A DNA stretch of 64,000 nt, taken from positions 1-64,000 of the forward strand of contig NZ_JAIOAB010000015.1 of the NCBI RefSeq assembly GCF_019890635.1, read 5' to 3'. This DNA is from Streptomyces sennicomposti. GTDB taxonomy: Bacteria > Actinomycetota > Actinomycetes > Streptomycetales > Streptomycetaceae. The position numbers were made by a program, and so were the translations under genes. Shown in pieces: positions 26,126 to 36,962 of the stretch. Position 1 is the first letter of the stretch. The number at the start of each line of letters is the position of its first letter. A model generated the notes under the pieces. That model was not told the origin of the DNA. It saw only the letters and a program-made list of their open reading frames with translations, and made no database searches.

Positions 26126-27646
26126 ATGACCACCACACCCCGGACGGGACTGGATCCCTCCGTGCGTCCGTCCTCACTCTCTGTCACCAGTGAAGCACCC
26201 GCCACTGACAATCGGTCCCGGCCGCTGCTCGCCACCGTGCTCGCCGCCCAGTTCATGGCGCTCCTCGACGTGTTCATCGTCAACGTCGCCGCCCCGACCA
26301 TCGGCGCCGACCTGCACGCCTCGGGCGGCGATCTCCAACTGGTGATCGCCGGATACGCCATCACCTACTCGGTCCTGCTGATCACCGGCGCCCGGCTCGG
26401 CGACCGGTTCGGGCCCGGCCGGGTGCACCTCGCCGAACTGGCCCTGTTCACCGCCGCCTCGCTCGCCTGCGGCCTGGCCCAGGGGGCCACCGAGCTGATC
26501 GTCTTCCGGCTGGTCCAGGGCGCCGGCGCGGCGCTGATGATCCCGCAGGTGCTCAGCCTGATCCAGCGCACCTTCACCGGCGAGGCCCGGGCGCGGGCGC
26601 TCGGCGCGTACTCGGCGGTCATCGCGGTCGGCGCGGCGGCCGGGCAGATCGTGGGCGGGGTGCTGGTCGCCGCGGACCTGTTCGGCACGGGCTGGCGGCC
26701 GGTCTTCCTCGTCAACGTGCCGGTGGGCGCCGTACTCCTGGTCGTGGGCCGCCGCGTCCTGCCGCGCGGGGCGGAGGCCGTGGGAGAGGGCCCGGGGAAG
26801 CGCTCCGGCGGGGCGTCCGCCGGCGCGGGCGCCCGGCCGCGCGGCCTGGACCTGCCCGGCCTGGTGTTGCTCGGCGCGGCCGTCTCGCTGCTGACGGTGC
26901 CGCTGGTGCTAGGGCAGGAGGAGGACTGGCCGCTGTGGTCCTGGCTGTCGCTGGCCGCCTCCGCGGTGCTGTTCGCGGTCTTCGGAGGGTACGAGTCGCG
27001 GCTCGCCCGGCGCGGCGGCGCGCCGCTCATCACGCCCCGGGTGCTGCGCCACCCCGGCATGGGCCGCGCCGTCTTCCAGATCCTGGCGGTGATGGCCGTC
27101 AACGGCGGCTTCCTGTTCGCGCTCACCCTGCATGTGCAGGGCGGCCTCGGCTACAGCGCGCTGCGGGCCGGCCTCACCTTCGTGCCGACCGCGGTCGTCT
27201 TCGGCCTGGTCGGGCTGACCTGGCGCCGATGGCCCGCCCGGTGTCAGCGATGGCTGGCCCCGGCCGGGTTCGCGCTGGCGGCGCTGTCGGTGACCGGCGT
27301 CGCCCTGGCGTTCCGGGGCGGCGGCGACGGCGGCGCGCTCGTCCACCTCTCGTTCGCCGGCGTGGGCGGCGGGCTCGCGCTCGGCTTCAGCCCCACGCTC
27401 ACCGGCGCGCTGGCCGCCGTACGGCCCGAGGACGCGGCGGACGCCAGCGGGCTGCTCGCCACCGTCGCGCAGCTCGGTCAGCTCATCGGAGTGGCGGCGT
27501 TCGGCACACTGTTCCTGGGCCGGCTTGAGTCGCTCGGGGGTCTGGGAGCGTATACCTCTGCGCGGGCGCTCTCGGTGTGCATGTTCGCGCTGGCCGGGAC
27601 GGCGGCGGCGGGCGCCGTGGCCGGACTGGTACCGAGGCGTCGCTGA
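26126..27646 (+). CDS. MFS drug exporter, DHA2 (EmrB/QacA) type
   Basis: 506 residues with about 14 predicted membrane helices. It has the DHA2 opening pattern LAAQFMALLDVFIVNVAAPTI, the motif A-like loop GARLGDRFGPGRVHL, and motif C-like helices (LVQGAGAALMIPQVLSLI). A Gly/Ala/Arg-rich insertion lies in the central cytoplasmic loop (about 215-245). Proton-driven export of hydrophobic compounds is expected; the substrate is unknown. Divergent from the XRE regulator, which probably represses it. The ATG at 26126 has a weak ribosome binding site. Confidence 0.9.
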   Translation: MTTTPRTGLDPSVRPSSLSVTSEAPATDNRSRPLLATVLAAQFMALLDVFIVNVAAPTIGADLHASGGDLQLVIAGYAITYSVLLITGARLGDRFGPGRVHLAELALFTAASLACGLAQGATELIVFRLVQGAGAALMIPQVLSLIQRTFTGEARARALGAYSAVIAVGAAAGQIVGGVLVAADLFGTGWRPVFLVNVPVGAVLLVVGRRVLPRGAEAVGEGPGKRSGGASAGAGARPRGLDLPGLVLLGAAVSLLTVPLVLGQEEDWPLWSWLSLAASAVLFAVFGGYESRLARRGGAPLITPRVLRHPGMGRAVFQILAVMAVNGGFLFALTLHVQGGLGYSALRAGLTFVPTAVVFGLVGLTWRRWPARCQRWLAPAGFALAALSVTGVALAFRGGGDGGALVHLSFAGVGGGLALGFSPTLTGALAAVRPEDAADASGLLATVAQLGQLIGVAAFGTLFLGRLESLGGLGAYTSARALSVCMFALAGTAAAGAVAGLVPRRR

Positions 27647-27715
27647 CCGTATCGGCCCGGCCGTGGCAGAATCAAACGGCCGGAAGGGGGCGCGGCCCGA
27701 CGGGAGGGAGTACCG

Positions 27716-27889
27716 ATGCCTGCGAGCATCCTCGAGGAGGTCGGTCGCCTCCTCGGCGCGGCGTTGCCGGGGAACACGGCCACCCGCCTCCTGTGCCCCT
27801 CCTGCGGCAGTCTCCATGTGGCCCAAGTCCTCGGTGACAACGGCGGCATCTCGTACGTCTGTACGGCCTGCGGCCACAGCTGGAGCTGA
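27716..27889 (+). CDS. Small zinc-ribbon protein (57 aa)
   Basis: ATG with GGGAGGGAG 6 bp upstream. Product begins PASILEEVGRLLGAALPG and carries two Cys pairs, CPSC and CTAC, spaced 25 residues apart, forming a typical zinc ribbon that ends GHSWS. Function unknown; the fold suggests nucleic-acid or protein binding. It is immediately followed by a second Cys-pair protein (stop TGA 27887-27889 directly before GTG 27890). Confidence 0.75.
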   Translation: MPASILEEVGRLLGAALPGNTATRLLCPSCGSLHVAQVLGDNGGISYVCTACGHSWS

Positions 27890-27892
27890 GTG

Positions 27893-28126
27893 ATGGGTGC
27901 ACACAGGCGGAAGTGCGACTGGTGCGGCAGCGGTACGCCGATCGTCCGCGACATGGAGCCGGTCAACCCCGACTACCAGTACTGGTGCGAGGAGTGCGCG
28001 CGGGCGCTGATCATAAAAGGCGACCCGATCGAGACGTACCGCGAGCTGGAGGGCGAGCCGATCTACGGCCGGCTCCTGGAGGAGCACTGCACCCTCAAGC
28101 GCTTCTATTCGTTCGTCACGGCGTGA
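27893..28126 (+). CDS. Small Cys-pair protein (77 aa)
   Basis: Product begins GAHRRKCDWCGSGTPI and contains two Cys pairs, CDWC and CEEC, about 26 residues apart, followed by a conserved acidic segment (KGDPIETYRELEGEPIYG) and KRFYSFVTA. GTG at 27890 is an alternative start. No own ribosome binding site is visible, so it is probably coupled to the preceding zinc-ribbon gene. Function unknown. Confidence 0.75.
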   Translation: MGAHRRKCDWCGSGTPIVRDMEPVNPDYQYWCEECARALIIKGDPIETYRELEGEPIYGRLLEEHCTLKRFYSFVTA

Positions 28127-28214
28127 CACGCGCTGTCGACCGTCGGCCGGGGTCCTGCGCGGACCCCGGCCGAAGTCGTGCACAGCGGTCATACGGGGCA
28201 CACCGGAAACCGAT

Positions 28215-28243
28215 TTGGTGGATCACCCCCTCGACCGTGTAAT
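28215..28243 (+). promoter_or_regulatory. Promoter of second tRNA-Ala
   Basis: TTGGTG (28215-28220), 17-bp spacer, TGTAAT (28238-28243; five of six consensus bases). It lies about 40 bp before the tRNA. Confidence 0.65.
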
Positions 28244-28283
28244 GTTGGCATCGCCGCCGGGGAAACCGGGCGGAACACCGCGA

Positions 28284-28356
28284 GGGGCTATAGCTCAGTT
28301 GGTAGAGCGCCTGCATGGCATGCAGGAGGTCAGGAGTTCAATTCTCCTTAGCTCCA
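28284..28356 (+). tRNA. tRNA-Ala (anticodon GGC), copy 2
   Basis: Identical over all 73 nt to the copy at 24902-24974, same orientation, 3.4 kb apart. The identity extends about five bases upstream (gcgag) and one base downstream (c). It has its own promoter and terminator. Confidence 0.97.
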
Positions 28357-28363
28357 CAGTAGT

Positions 28364-28399
28364 CGAGGGCGGATCATTCGATCGGATGATCCGCCCTCG
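28364..28399. terminator. Terminator of second tRNA-Ala
   Basis: cgagggcggatcat (28364-28377) pairs with atgatccgccctcg (28386-28399), 14 bp with an 8-nt loop, followed by gtgtttt. It lies between the tRNA and the convergent minus-strand redox operon and may serve both. Confidence 0.85.
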
Positions 28400-28495
28400 G
28401 TGTTTTCCCCAACGCTTCCCGTCCGCCGCGCACTTCGCGCGTCGCACGGCCGAACGGCGGGCCACCCCGGGAAGGGTGACCCGCCGTGGCGGACG

Positions 28496-30106
28496 TCAGC
28501 GGCCGAGGGCCCGCCGGCCCCGCCCCTGGGAGAGGACCGGCAGGTTCCGGGCCGGCGCCTGCGCGCGGGTGTCCTCCTCCAGGCGCAGCGCCAGCGCGGG
28601 GCAGCGGCGCACGGCGCGCAGCGCCTTGGCCTCGGCGTAGCGCGGCACCTGCGCCTGCGCGACGGTCGGGAAGCCGTCGGCGCCCAGTTCGAAGACCTCC
28701 GGGAGGATGTCCGCGCACAGGCCGTGGCCTCGGCACAGCGTCCAGTCGACGTAGATCTTCTGGCGGCTCGGGCCGGTCTCCTCGGCCTCGCCGCCGCCCG
28801 GGATGCCCGTGGGCGCCCTGCCCCCCTCGAAGAGCGGCAGCACGCCCTCCACGGGGCGTCCGCAGCCGTTGCCGAGGACATGGGCGGCCAGGTCGTCGGT
28901 GAACGCCTTGACGGTCGACTCCAGGAACATCGCCGAGCCGTCCGGGTGCGAGCACGCGCCGCGCCGCTTGACGTTCCGGGCGACCTGCTTGAGCGCCTCC
29001 AGGGCGGCCGGACCGCCGCCGTTCAGGATGTCCTCCATGCCGCGCGCGGCGGCCGGCAGGCCGAGGTAGCAGGGGCCGCACTGGCCCGCGCTCTCCTCCG
29101 CCAGCCACTTGGCGACCTGGAGCGACTCGCCCAGCGGGCAGGTGTTCTGGCTGATCGGCAGGATCGCCCCGGCGCCGAGCGAACCGCCCACCGCGTCCAG
29201 CGAGTTGCGCGAGACGATCGCCTCGTCGACGGTCGCCGCGTCGATCCACTTGCCGTGGTAGCCGCCGGTCAGCACGCCCTGCGGCACCGGCGGCGCGCCG
29301 GCCAGCTGCAGGACGTAGCGCAGCGGCACGCCCGTGGGGACCTCGATCACCATGGGGCGGGCGACGGCGCCGGAGACCGTGAGCATCACGGTGCCCGGCT
29401 CGTCGTACAGGCCGGTGTTGCCGTAGCGCTCGGGGCCGATGCGGGCGGCGATGGCCAGCTGTGCGAACGTCTCCGCGTTGGACAGCAGGGTGGGCGCGCC
29501 GCCCACGCCGGTCTGCGAGGCGCTGACCTTGCGGCCCGGCGGGATGGCGGGGCCGCCGTCGATGGAGCGGATCAGCGAGGCGGCGGCGCCGGTGACCATG
29601 CGCACCGGATTGCGCTGCACGCGCGCGCGTAGCGCCGATCGGCGGCCGTTGCTGAGGCCGCGCTCGGCGAGGGCGGCCTCCATGGAGCGCTGGGTGGACT
29701 CCCGGGTGACCCCCACCACGAGCGTGCGGGCGCCCAGGGCCTCGGCGCACAGCAGGGCGCCGTCCAGGATGAGGTGCGGGGCACGGTTGATGAGCACCGT
29801 GTCCTTGCGGCAGGCCGGTTCGTCCTCGCTGCCGTTGACGACGACGACCGGCCGTACGCCGCGCTTGATCGCCGATTCGGCGACCGAGCGCAGCTTCTTG
29901 TGGAAGGGGAAGCCCGCGCCGCCGCGGCCCCTGAGGTTGATGGCCTCGGCGAGCTGTGCGAGCTGCTCGCCGCCCAGCGGTTCGAGCGGCCCGTGCACCT
30001 TGAGGTGCATGGGCAGATCGAGTCGTTCGACAAGGTCGAAGCCCGACGTGAGCTGAGGAAGGCCGACGACGCGGACTTCCGGGACGTCGGGCAGGGCCTC
30101 GTTCAC
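28496..30106 (-). CDS. NuoF-like NADH-binding flavoprotein fused to a C-terminal ferredoxin
   Basis: 536 residues. It has the NuoF NADH/FMN region (RGRGGAGFPFHKK near 60, GSEDEPACRKDT near 92), an SLBB-type domain (VIEVPTGVPLRYVLQLAG) and a cluster-binding region. The canonical ESCGxCxPC reads ESAGQCGPC here, so the first cluster cysteine is Ala. The last 90 residues are a ferredoxin with CRGHGLC and a distal RRCPALAL, the three-Cys pattern of [3Fe-4S] ferredoxins. No other complex I subunit is nearby. GTGA overlap with the upstream membrane cytochrome gene indicates an operon: NADH to flavin to Fe-S to membrane heme is the likely route. Physiological acceptor unknown. Confidence 0.85.
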   Translation of the reverse strand: MNEALPDVPEVRVVGLPQLTSGFDLVERLDLPMHLKVHGPLEPLGGEQLAQLAEAINLRGRGGAGFPFHKKLRSVAESAIKRGVRPVVVVNGSEDEPACRKDTVLINRAPHLILDGALLCAEALGARTLVVGVTRESTQRSMEAALAERGLSNGRRSALRARVQRNPVRMVTGAAASLIRSIDGGPAIPPGRKVSASQTGVGGAPTLLSNAETFAQLAIAARIGPERYGNTGLYDEPGTVMLTVSGAVARPMVIEVPTGVPLRYVLQLAGAPPVPQGVLTGGYHGKWIDAATVDEAIVSRNSLDAVGGSLGAGAILPISQNTCPLGESLQVAKWLAEESAGQCGPCYLGLPAAARGMEDILNGGGPAALEALKQVARNVKRRGACSHPDGSAMFLESTVKAFTDDLAAHVLGNGCGRPVEGVLPLFEGGRAPTGIPGGGEAEETGPSRQKIYVDWTLCRGHGLCADILPEVFELGADGFPTVAQAQVPRYAEAKALRAVRRCPALALRLEEDTRAQAPARNLPVLSQGRGRRALGR

Positions 30107-31386
30107 CTATGGCCTCCGGAAGGCATGTTCCAGGGTTCGCCCGGACCCGGCGCGTCGAAGGAGGCGCCGGGGGGTGGTTCAGTGGCGGGACCGCTCGTGT
30201 ACGTGTCTGTGGAGTTGTACGCGCCGTACAGCGGGTTCGTCTCACCGGTGTCGTACACGTCACGTCCGCCGTAGGCGGCCGCGCCCGGATTGTTGTAGGC
30301 GGGGATGGTGTGTCCCGTGTCGGTCAGGGGGTCGTAGGCCGACGGAGGAGCCTCGCCGACGGGCGGCGGGGACGGCACGGGCCAGCCGCCCGCCGGGCCG
30401 CCGGGGCTCTCCACGCGCGGCATCTGCTCCGTGGCCCGCAGGTCGTACGGCGTGCCGGGGTACGCCGTACGGTCCGGCTGCGGGGTCGAGACGGCCCGGT
30501 AGGCGGCCGCGAATCCGGCGGCGGGCTCCGCTGCGGCCGGGGCGCCGTAGGCCGGCGACGCGGCGGGCGGCACGCGCGGCAGGGGACCGGTGCCGGCGGC
30601 GCGGGAGGGGCGGCCCTCCGCCGCGCTCTCGTAGCCCGGCAGCGTGGACCGGTCCGCCCGGGCGCGGCTCGCGTCCAGGTCGTCGAGCTCGGGGCGGTCG
30701 CCGCCGCCGAGGAGGTTCACCAGCCGGTCGGCGATCCTGCGCTTGACCGGGCGCGGCGCCGCGCGCAGCGCCAGCGCGCCCATGACGCCGAGCAGGGACA
30801 GGCTGTAGAGGATCACGAAGACCGGCTTGGCCTGGCGGCCCGCGTACAGGCCGTGGACCAGGGCCGCGCACCAGGCGGGATAGGCCAGCATGTGCATGGC
30901 CCGCCAGCGGGCGGCGACCGGCGCGGGGGTGGCGAAGTTGCTGCGCAGCGCGCCGGTGATGCCCACGAAGACCATCAGCAGCCCGGCCAGGGAGCCGAGG
31001 CCGATCAGGCCGGCGCTGCCGGTGACGCCGAGGGAGAACGGGATGACCGCGGCGATCACCTGGGTGTGGTCCAGGGCGATCTTGGTGGTGATGTGCAGCA
31101 GCAGGAAGGCGATCGAGGCGACCGCGGTGGTGCGGTGCACGGCCTGGCCGACGATCCGCTGGCGGGTGTTGAGGAAGATGCGGTCCTGGGCGACCAGGCC
31201 CCAGATCACCGAGCAGCTGAGGGAGACCAGGGAGAGGACGCCCGCGCCGAAGTTCAGGAACTCGCGGAACTGGCTTCCTCCCACCAGTACGGCCACGGGT
31301 ATCAGGAGCAGGACGACAGCGGACGCCACCCCGTAGGCCGAGCGGCCCGGTTTGGGAAGCGAGCTGTTACTGCGACGACGGTTCAT
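30103..31386 (-). CDS. Ferric-reductase-like membrane cytochrome with long cytoplasmic tail
   Basis: 427 residues; six hydrophobic segments in the first 215 residues. Paired histidines sit in two adjacent helices (VHRTTAVASIAFLLLH and MHMLAYPAWCAALVH), the spacing expected for two b-type hemes of the ferric reductase/cytochrome b561-like family. Residues about 220-427 are a Pro/Ala/Tyr/Gly-rich tail, probably disordered. No FAD/NADPH domain follows, so reducing power must come from a partner, plausibly the overlapping NuoF-ferredoxin protein. ATG start at 31386. Confidence 0.82.
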   Translation of the reverse strand: MNRRRSNSSLPKPGRSAYGVASAVVLLLIPVAVLVGGSQFREFLNFGAGVLSLVSLSCSVIWGLVAQDRIFLNTRQRIVGQAVHRTTAVASIAFLLLHITTKIALDHTQVIAAVIPFSLGVTGSAGLIGLGSLAGLLMVFVGITGALRSNFATPAPVAARWRAMHMLAYPAWCAALVHGLYAGRQAKPVFVILYSLSLLGVMGALALRAAPRPVKRRIADRLVNLLGGGDRPELDDLDASRARADRSTLPGYESAAEGRPSRAAGTGPLPRVPPAASPAYGAPAAAEPAAGFAAAYRAVSTPQPDRTAYPGTPYDLRATEQMPRVESPGGPAGGWPVPSPPPVGEAPPSAYDPLTDTGHTIPAYNNPGAAAYGGRDVYDTGETNPLYGAYNSTDTYTSGPATEPPPGASFDAPGPGEPWNMPSGGHR

Positions 31387-31661
31387 GGGGGCGACTCCGA
31401 GCGGTTCGGGTGAGCGGTCCCGAGAGGACGAACTCTAAGCGGCTCCAAACCGGTCAGTACGCGGTTTGAGTTATTGCCTTGTTATCTACGTGGCGGAGGG
31501 GCTTTCCGTTGTCCTCATAGGGATCGTTACGCCCGGTAATCTTTGAACTTCGTTCAGCTTTTCCGGTCCTCCACAACCGGATCACCGCCCTCCCGGGTGG
31601 TCCGGCGTGGTCCGGCGAAGCTCCGTCGCGGCGCGCTCGACGGCTGCGGTACCCTGACGCC

Positions 31662-31700
31662 ATGCGTGCCGTACGCCTTCTGCTTAGCGAGCCGCGCTGA
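31662..31700 (+). CDS. Leu-rich leader peptide of leuS (12 aa)
   Basis: Short ORF MRAVRLLLSEPR with three consecutive Leu codons (ctt ctg ctt), two of them the ctt codon that is rare in this genome. It ends 47 bp before a T-run terminator hairpin and 126 bp before leuS. This is the classical arrangement for ribosome-mediated attenuation responding to charged tRNA-Leu. No ribosome binding site is obvious, so it may be leaderless. The 275 bp upstream, from 31387, hold no other gene I can support. Confidence 0.6.
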   Translation: MRAVRLLLSEPR

Positions 31701-31706
31701 TCAGTC

Positions 31707-31771
31707 CCGACCGCCGACGATGCGGGTGGTCGGAATCGGCGCGGCGTCCCCTCCTGTGCGAGGGGATTTTT
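31707..31771 (+). promoter_or_regulatory. leuS attenuator (alternative hairpins and terminator)
   Basis: ccgacc (31707-31712) pairs with ggtcgg (31728-31733). Alternatively gccga (31713-31717) can pair with tcggc (31736-31740). The terminator stem tcccctc/gagggga (31747-31753 with 31760-31766) is followed by five T (31767-31771). The layout behind a Leu leader peptide supports attenuation of leuS. Confidence 0.6.
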
Positions 31772-31826
31772 CGTTTCCGAAAGTCGCAGCCGTCGGCAGA
31801 GTCGATCTGATGGAGCTTTGAGGATC

Positions 31827-34709
<2,883 letters not shown>

Positions 34710-34796
34710 GCCCTGTACGACGGCGGAGCGCGTCGCGGGTCGCCGCGCGGTGCGGGTGGTGCGGGCGGTGCGCTTCGCGCGGGGCTCTCGCGCAGG

Positions 34797-34885
34797 TCTT
34801 CGCGCGCGGGCGCGCGGGGCGGTGCCGACGACGGTCGGCATCGCGAAGGGCGGGAACTCTTCGCGCGCGGGCGCGCGGGGCGGTG
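34797..34885 (+). repeat. 28-bp direct repeat after leuS
   Basis: Identical 28-bp segments at 34797-34824 and 34858-34885 (start tcttcgcgcgcgggcgcg). Between them tgccgac/gtcggca (34823-34840) is a 7-bp hairpin, with cttcgcg and cgcgaag as possible outer arms. No gene is visible in 34710-35090; leuS termination is the likely use. Confidence 0.7.
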
Positions 34886-34992
34886 ACCGGGGCGCTGCGC
34901 GCGCGGTGCGGCGCGGTGGCGCGAGCGTGCGGGCCGGGGCGGATCGCCGTCCCGGACGACACGTGAGGTGACCGTCTCCGGGTAGTCCCCTA

Positions 34993-35032
34993 CGGGCAGG
35001 TTCGGGGTTTTTCGGAACCCAGGGCCTGCCCG
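34993..35032 (+). terminator. Hairpin upstream of the 35091 gene
   Basis: cgggcagg (34993-35000) pairs with cctgcccg (35025-35032); the loop contains a ggggttttt and an aaccc that can pair further. It lies between leuS and the following gene. Confidence 0.5.
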
Positions 35033-35090
35033 CTGCGTTTACCGTTGAAGAGCGGCGCGGCCCGTGCCGCCGAGCCCGAGGAGGAGCGTC

Positions 35091-35873
35091 GTGGAAGCAG
35101 TCGTCGCAGTCTTCGCCCTGCTCTTCCTGCTCTGCCTGGCGTTCGGCGCCTACGCCACGGTCAAAGCGGTCGGCGCGGCCAAGCGCGGTGTGGACCGCAC
35201 CATCAGCCAGGCCCGCCGCACGGTGGAGGACCACACCCTGCGGGCCAGGTCCCTCGCCCAGCCGGGACCCGCGGGCGAGCTGGCCGAGCTGCGGCTCACC
35301 CTGCGCACCTCGATGCGCGCCACCCAGGACGCCCTGTACGCCGGCGCGGCCGAGGACGAGTCCCTCAAGGAGTCCCTCGGCCTGTTCGAGCGCCTCAGCG
35401 CGCACGGCCACGAACTCGACGGCGAACTCAAGCGCCTGGAGTCCGAACCGGACCGTGCCACCCTCGCCGCCCGGCTCCCGGACCTGCGCGCCCGCACCCG
35501 CCGCATCACCCAGTCCGCCGACTCCCTGCGGTGGGCGGCCCGCGACCGCGCCCGCCGCTTCGCCGACGACGACCTGGACGCGCTGAGCGCGCAGATCGAC
35601 GTCGAGGCCGGCGCGCTGCGTCACTGGACGAGGGCGGAGCCGCCCGCCGGTACCCCGCAGGAGTCCCCGTCCGCCGGTCACGAATGGCGGGCCGACCCGG
35701 GAACCGCGGCCTCGGACCCCGCCCGCTCGGAGGCGGCGGGATCGCACTCGGCGCACCCGGACGCCACCGCCTCGGGCTCCGCAGCGCAGTCCGAGCGCCC
35801 CGCCATCACCCCGCCGACCCGCCGCCCCGTCTACTCCTGGAACAAGAAGCCCCGCCCCGAGAGCACCACCTGA
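35091..35873 (+). CDS. Single-pass membrane protein with coiled-coil region
   Basis: 260 residues. GTG 35091 is chosen because GAGGAG lies upstream; GTG 35064 would put that site inside the gene. The N-terminus is a membrane anchor (VVAVFALLFLLCLAFGAYATV, residues 3-24). It is followed by a long charged helical region (about 30-180) with heptad-like patterns (AELRLTLRTSMRATQDALY, LKRLESEPDRATLAARL) and a disordered Ser/Pro/Ala tail ending SWNKKPRPESTT. Cytoplasmic coiled coil tethered to the membrane is likely; function unknown. Confidence 0.75.
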   Translation: MEAVVAVFALLFLLCLAFGAYATVKAVGAAKRGVDRTISQARRTVEDHTLRARSLAQPGPAGELAELRLTLRTSMRATQDALYAGAAEDESLKESLGLFERLSAHGHELDGELKRLESEPDRATLAARLPDLRARTRRITQSADSLRWAARDRARRFADDDLDALSAQIDVEAGALRHWTRAEPPAGTPQESPSAGHEWRADPGTAASDPARSEAAGSHSAHPDATASGSAAQSERPAITPPTRRPVYSWNKKPRPESTT

Positions 35874-35931
35874 TCCGGCCACGGAACACCCGGTCAGAGG
35901 GGCTGGGCTGCCGTCCGGGCGCTACGGCAGG

Positions 35932-35937
35932 TAACCT
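35932..35937 (+). promoter_or_regulatory. -10 box of degV, leaderless geometry
   Basis: TAACCT ends 7 nt before the degV ATG and there is no ribosome binding site. The -35 region (around 35909) is weak. Confidence 0.45.
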
Positions 35938-35944
35938 CCAGCTC

Positions 35945-36790
35945 ATGTCCCGCCATGTCGCGATCGTCACCGATTCAACGGCCTACCTGCCGCCGCGGAC
36001 GATGGAGCGCCACGGCATCACCGCGGTCCCGCTGACCGTCGTCCTCGGCGACCGGGCCCTCGAAGAGGGCACCGAGATCTCCACCCGCTCGCTCGCCCAG
36101 GCCCTCCAGAAGCGACGGTCCGTCACCACCTCCCGCCCCAGCCCCCAAGTCTTCGCCGAGACCTACCGCAAGGCCGCGGAGTCCGGCGCGAGCGGCATCG
36201 TCTCCCTGCACCTTTCCGCGGAACTGTCCGGCACCTACGACGCCGCGGTGCTCGCCGCCCGCGAAGCCCCCGTGCCGGTACGGGTCGTGGACACCGGCAT
36301 GGTCGCGATGGCCCTCGGCTTCAGCGCCCTGGCCGCCGCCGAGACCGCCGAGAGCGGCGGCACGATGGACGAGGCGGTGACCGCCGCGGAGAAGCGCGCC
36401 GGGAGCACCTCCGCCCACTTCTACGTCGACACGCTCGACTATCTGCGCCGCGGCGGCCGGATCGGCGCCGCGCAGGCCCTGCTCGGCTCCGCCCTCGCCG
36501 TGAAGCCGCTGCTCCAGCTCCAGGGCGGCCGTATCGAACTGCTGGAGAAGGTGCGGACGGCGTCCAGGGCGATCGCCCGGCTGGAGGAGATCGCCGCGGA
36601 GCGGGCGACCGGGGCCGGCATCGACATCGCCGTCCACCATCTCGCCGCCCCCGAGCGGGCGGCGGCCCTGGCCGACCGGCTCCGGGCCCGGGTGACCGGC
36701 CTGGCCGATCTGCATGTGAGCGAGGTCGGAGCGGTGATCGGGGCCCACACCGGTCCGGGGCTGCTGGGGGTCGTGGTCTCGCCGCGGTGA
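35945..36790 (+). CDS. DegV family fatty-acid-binding protein
   Basis: 281 residues. DegV/FakB proteins bind a fatty acid and, in FakAB systems, present it to the kinase FakA. The N-terminal HVAIVTDSTAYLP, the SRPSPQVFAETYRKA block and YVDTLDYLRRGGRIGAAQ are family hallmarks. No fakA is visible in this window. The ATG has no Shine-Dalgarno sequence; a TAACCT box sits 7 nt upstream. Confidence 0.9.
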   Translation: MSRHVAIVTDSTAYLPPRTMERHGITAVPLTVVLGDRALEEGTEISTRSLAQALQKRRSVTTSRPSPQVFAETYRKAAESGASGIVSLHLSAELSGTYDAAVLAAREAPVPVRVVDTGMVAMALGFSALAAAETAESGGTMDEAVTAAEKRAGSTSAHFYVDTLDYLRRGGRIGAAQALLGSALAVKPLLQLQGGRIELLEKVRTASRAIARLEEIAAERATGAGIDIAVHHLAAPERAAALADRLRARVTGLADLHVSEVGAVIGAHTGPGLLGVVVSPR

Positions 36791-36798
36791 CCGGACGC

Positions 36799-36852
36799 CG
36801 CAGCGTGGCCGGGTGGCGCAGCGTGGCCGGGTGTCGCGGCGCGGCCGCCTGG
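36799..36852 (+). repeat. 18-bp tandem repeat after degV, 3 units
   Basis: cgcagcgtggccgggtgg at 36799, near-exact copy at 36817 and a degenerate third at 36835. It lies in the 172-bp gap between degV and comEA. Confidence 0.7.
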
Positions 36853-36962
36853 CGCGGCCATAGTGACTCGTGTGGGTGACGGAGTTATCCACAACCAGCC
36901 GGTTGTCCCCGGATTTCGACCAAGATCATCGCGAATGCGCCGGTCTGCCCCATGCTCGGCCC

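Noticed and set aside
24902..28356. Integrative element with tRNA att sites
   Set aside because: No integrase, excisionase or replication gene lies between the tRNAs, and the repeats are complete tRNAs. Only a recombination-prone cassette is supported.
31543..31821. 92-codon ORF overlapping the leuS leader
   Set aside because: It overlaps the attenuator in another frame, has no ribosome binding site and has no recognisable protein features.
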